The notes beneath the pieces are model-generated. The model saw only the letters and a program-made list of their open reading frames with translations. It was not told where the DNA came from and did not search any database. From contig RBNI01001628.1 of NCBI GenBank assembly GCA_003990745.1, forward strand, positions 1 to 21,543: 21,543 nucleotides of DNA, read 5' to 3'. This document shows, in pieces, positions 18,284 through 21,543 of the stretch. The DNA comes from Jimgerdemannia flammicorona. Taxonomy: Eukaryota > Mucoromycota > Endogonomycetes > Endogonales > Endogonaceae. How positions within the stretch are numbered: position 1 is the stretch's first letter; each line of letters begins with the position of its first letter. The translations under genes and the position numbers were made by a program.

Positions 18284-19350
18284 ATCTGAAGTATATCTAT
18301 GGAATACTAGCAGTCTTATATCCATCTTGTCTGGATGTTTTGATTTGATTTGTATAGTTGTTCAGATGGTAGTAGTTGTTCATTGTTTAGCTTGAAAGTG
18401 AGAGATTTATCTTGAATCACTAGTCAATAGACACCAAGTTATAATGTAGCAGACATATAACTGAGTAAGTATATTGGATTTCTGTATTTTGAAAACTTGA
18501 TCTTCTTTGACTCCTCAGAGTCCTTGGAATACAGGAGTGGGTGAGTTCAAAGTATATCTGCCTACAGGCTTACTAGTTCTCTTACTTTCTCTTTGCTTTG
18601 AACTATTTTGATCTGAGGTTTATTCACTCTAGATACTGAGATATTTATATAAGTTTGCTAGCTATAAGGTAGCTGAGTTATGAGTCACTTTTTACAAGTG
18701 TTACATTTTTTGACATCTGCAGAATCTTTAGCATTTGTCAAAGTTTTCTACATTTGCAAAATATAACTGTTATTTATAAGGCTATACTATATTTGGGAAT
18801 CGGATTCAGGTACTATGATCAAGTATCTATTCTCCTGATTCATGTTCCTAATTCAGATCAACTGTCACACTAATTAAAACTAAATTATATATTATTTTAA
18901 AGTTTAAATTATAATTATGTTAATTTTTTTTTAATTATATATTATCTTATTATTTAATATAAATAGTAACAATTTTATTTAATTTTTTATAAGTTTATTT
19001 ATATTAATATAATATAAATGACTTTATAAAAATCTAAATTTAAAATCATGTTACTTTTTATCTACAGTAGTACATATCTCTCCTCATACACTTTACTTCT
19101 TATCTCGGTCGTGTTATGTCTTCATTTTACCAATGCAGTTACTGCTGAATGTCTGCCCCACAATGGATACCGTTGGTTTGTAACTTCAGCCAATTTTGGG
19201 GGTTGATCGTTCAATGAATTCCATGGTCCGATCATCTGTACCACCGAAAGATCCCTGTCATATCGGGGCATTCCTCAGGCAGATGGTGGTGGGTAGCATT
19301 CGGAAATTGAAGTGGTCAGCCTCCCTCTCTCCCTTGTCCTCCTTAAAACA
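18284..19350. other. AT-rich spacer and PI-PLC upstream region
   Basis: Continuation of the CpG-free block, then an almost pure A/T stretch (about 18871-19019), then about 245 bp of normal composition leading to the PI-PLC gene. A pyrimidine-rich run (CTCCCTCTCTCCCTTGTCC) lies just before its start codon. No gene is seen on either strand. Confidence 0.55.
18871..19019. repeat. Very AT-rich low-complexity stretch
   Basis: Nearly all A and T with only a few G or C, including many ATTATA/TTTAAT words. It may be part of an eroded element or a matrix-attachment-like spacer. Confidence 0.8.
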
Positions 19351-21236
19351 ATGAAGCTCTTTTCCCTTGTCTCCGTCGCAACTCTCGTGCTCGCCTACCT
19401 CGGTGCCGTTACCGAGGCCGTCCCAGGGAAGCAGGGTTTTATTGATGATGTGGGCAAAATTCCTAATCAAAGGTGAGCAAGACAAAATTCACGAATTCAC
19501 ACGTCGTTCGCATCAAAGGGCTCATTGACCAAAATCACTGTTCATTCGAAAATCCCGCCAGTCCCACCGACACCAAGGTCCGTAAGGTAGTCCAGCTTCC
19601 CTGTAATAACCGCCCCGACCGATGCGACATGCCAGTCGATTGGTTCTTGTGGCTCGGGACGCATAATTCAGGCGCTGTCCACCTACGAGACATCGATGAG
19701 GATGTGACAGATCCTGTCCGCGAGCTTGAGTTCGAATGCGGGTATAATTGCCAGGATCAGAGTGTCACTACGATGTTGCAGGACGGCGTGCGACTCCTTG
19801 ACATGGGTCGGTATTAGTTCTGCGTTGCATCCATTTGGCCGATATAAACCACTTCCTGCTGACACACGGCTCGCCCGCACACACAGACCTCTGCGGTTGG
19901 AAGGACAAGAATGTTTATCTCTGCCACGCAATGCATGGCGGCCAGTCTCTTGGGTTGGTGGACGGTTACGGCGTCCTCTACTCCGAGTTTCTCCGCGAGG
20001 CCTTTCGTTTTTTGACCACAAATCCGCATCAGGCGATAGTGCTGCACCTATCGGATAACGCGGTCAACAACAATGCATACCGGGTGAACCTCATGCAAGT
20101 CGATGACATTGTCGATTCCGTATGCAAGGAGTTTGTCCCTAACGCTCCGAAGGGCGCCTGTCCTCTTATCCACATCCAACCCCCTGCGCCCCAGGCGTGG
20201 CCCACGCTTAAACAACTAGTCTCTCTGGATGACAAAAACGCAAAAATTAAGAGCAGAGCGATTATTACTAACTCGGGAGATTTCCATGCACCAGACGGGT
20301 ATCAGACCAAGTATATCTCACCAGTGAGTTCACAATCGAATATTTGTGCTTCATGCTCGTTATTTTGTTAATATTATTTACTTTATAAATGTAAACCGGA
20401 ACGTTAATGTTGTACTCGTCACTGCACGTATTTTCCCAATCTGACGTTTTCACGTCGTCATTCCTCCCTACTAGATGTTTTGGCAGAATTCGTGGTTCGA
20501 GGACCAATCGACCTCGACAATTGAACCCCATCTGAACCAGATGTGCAAGAACTCTATCTCAATCGGCTACGAAGGTAACTTGCTCAATCGTTGTCTTTCT
20601 GCATCGCATGGCTGATGTTGATTTCTCCGACGCTAACCAATCCTTGACTAGCTATTCTCGGGTACAAGTTCCCGCGTTGTATCAGGTTAGCATTTTTGCT
20701 GATGTTTTTACAGACAGATGGGAGGGTCGTGATGACATAGAGCCAATTTATTTGCATTCGTTTTTCTTACGAGTGCCATATTTTCGATTTTTATTTTTAT
20801 TTTCATTTATTTATTTATCCCTATCTTGCAAATATATAGAGATTTGGCCAGGAAGGTATGTTCACGATTTACATCAGGCGACACCATGTACTCGATCATT
20901 CAAAATCCAGTTATCTCCAGCATCATTTTGTTGCTGATTCTACCGCGCTCGTCTTTAATCGATCCATTATTGCATCTTCACTTTATCCATGCGCCCGTCC
21001 CGTAGATTAATAACCCTTCGTACTTGAACGAGTCCATCTTCGCCCCGCAGGGCTGCAACATCCGCGCCACGCCGACTCAGACCCGCATCTCGATGCTCAT
21101 GGTGGACTTCTACCAGACCCACTTCGCTTGGATAAAAGACACTTTGCAATCCCAGTTGCTGGAAATCAACTGGAATAAATACAAACAGACGATTGTCAAG
21201 CCCAAGAAGGGGAAGGGGAAGAAGGGCGGTAACTGA
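19351..21236 (+). CDS. Secreted PI-PLC X-domain protein, seven exons
   Basis: The PI-PLC X family cleaves phosphatidylinositol or GPI headgroups through two catalytic histidines. Exons: 19351-19472, 19562-19806, 19887-20323, 20475-20574, 20652-20685, 20840-20855 and 21006-21236, giving 394 aa. All junctions keep phase. Introns are 89, 80, 151, 77, 154 and 150 nt. Residues 1-23 are a signal peptide. Then WFLWLGTHNSG has the first histidine (H75), MLQDGVRLLDMD holds the conserved Arg (118) and Asp (121), and YLCHAMHG has the second histidine (H136). QAIVLHLSDN is the next core strand, and RISMLMVDFYQ the last. The tail is basic (KPKKGKGKKGGN). There is no separate Y or C2 domain, so it resembles the small bacterial/PLCXD-type enzymes. 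Intron 2 uses an unusual donor (GTCGGT) but a good CTGAC branch and CAG acceptor, and the joined LLDMDLCG fits the family. Exon 6 is only 16 nt. Export suggests action outside the cell or at the surface. Confidence 0.88.
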
Positions 21237-21543
21237 GACGCGATATCTGGTTGTTTCGTGTACGTGCGCGCGACTTTGTTGATGGAAGTCGGGTGTTTTG
21301 AGGTTGGGATGAGATGTACTGTCTTATTGCGAGGGATTATAGAAATGTTTGTATCCTTTCGTTGCACTCTACTTTTGCGCGATTAGAAATACTAATACTT
21401 TAGATAATATGATCTCATTAAATTAATCAATTCCGTGCGTTTAGTGATACTATTATTTCCGGCCAATCATGTCTACAGGGTGTCGTGCCTTTTTCAAGTC
21501 ACTTTTCTTATCAAAAGCCAAGATGGACTCCAAAAAAAAAAAA
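21237..21543. other. 3' flank of PI-PLC gene to window end
   Basis: No ORF with support. AT content rises after about 21380. The window ends in an A run of 11. No clear AATAAA lies close to the stop, so the polyadenylation site is not defined. Confidence 0.5.

Larger units (their letters stand above)
17192..19105. mobile_element. Nearly CpG-free block: probable decayed retrotransposon
   Basis: Apart from the embedded minisatellite, I find a single CG dinucleotide (18801-18802) in about 1.6 kb. The flanking DNA and all neighbouring genes are CpG-rich. CG resumes abruptly at 19106. The block is rich in TG and CA and contains a gag-like relic with in-frame stops at 17895-18283. This pattern is expected when cytosine methylation and deamination (or a RIP-like process) erode a transposon. 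No terminal repeats, integrase or reverse transcriptase motif were recognised. Confidence 0.6.

Noticed and set aside
17576..18289. Plus-strand ORF of 237 codons with Ser/Ile/Arg repeats
   Set aside because: The first third is the minisatellite read as codons, and the rest runs antisense to the gag relic. Several frames are open through the same array, as expected from a repeat lacking stops.

Overview
The window looks like nuclear DNA of a fungus, probably an early-diverging lineage (chytrid- or Mortierella-like). The evidence is short spliceosomal introns (19 modelled in four genes, 71 to 262 nt, mostly GTRAG donors, often with CTAAC/CTGAC/CTAAT-like branch sites), a metazoan-style SRP9 rather than the yeast SRP21 form, and typical fungal surface proteins. 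The lineage call is inference. No rRNA, tRNA or CRISPR array was found. Both ends are A/T homopolymers, so the window may be a whole contig that ends at homopolymer breaks.

Layout. 0.5-1.2 kb (+): intronless protein with a PB1-like N-terminal domain and two C-terminal membrane segments. 1.45-2.37 kb (+): four-exon SRP9 with an Ala/Lys/Pro repeat tail. 2.4-3.9 kb: mostly non-coding, with a poly-T tract, a perfect inverted repeat and an exon-like fragment of a nucleoside diphosphate kinase (NDK) domain. 3.9-4.4 kb (-): unassigned ORF. 4.5-5.6 kb (-): six-exon four-pass membrane protein. 5.6-9.0 kb: gene-poor, with a T31-A30 palindrome. 9.3-9.9 kb (-): secreted six-cysteine protein with a probable GPI signal. 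9.9-13.6 kb: gene-poor, with a 51-base A tract and a tandem duplication. 13.6-14.3 kb (-): decayed metallo-beta-lactamase-fold (MBL) hydrolase gene with a 19-bp tandem duplication. 14.4-14.7 kb (+): small secreted Cys peptide. 14.9-16.9 kb (-): six-exon single-pass membrane protein with a kelch-type ectodomain. 17.2-19.1 kb: a nearly CpG-free block holding a retrotransposon gag relic and a CpG-rich minisatellite. 19.35-21.24 kb (+): seven-exon secreted phosphatidylinositol-specific phospholipase C (PI-PLC) X-domain protein, including a 16-nt exon.

How the genes relate. SRP9 is housekeeping (signal recognition particle Alu domain). Most other intact genes encode membrane or secreted proteins: PB1-membrane protein, tetraspan, Cys-rich GPI-type protein, small Cys peptide, kelch receptor-like protein and secreted PI-PLC. 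No operon-like arrangement is expected or seen. The right half is an accessory-looking mix of surface and secreted genes, a pseudogene and transposon debris. The best leads for follow-up are the CpG desert with its in-frame-stop gag relic, the MBL pseudogene, the SRP9 repeat tail and the PB1-membrane fusion. I did not find a clearly new multi-gene system.
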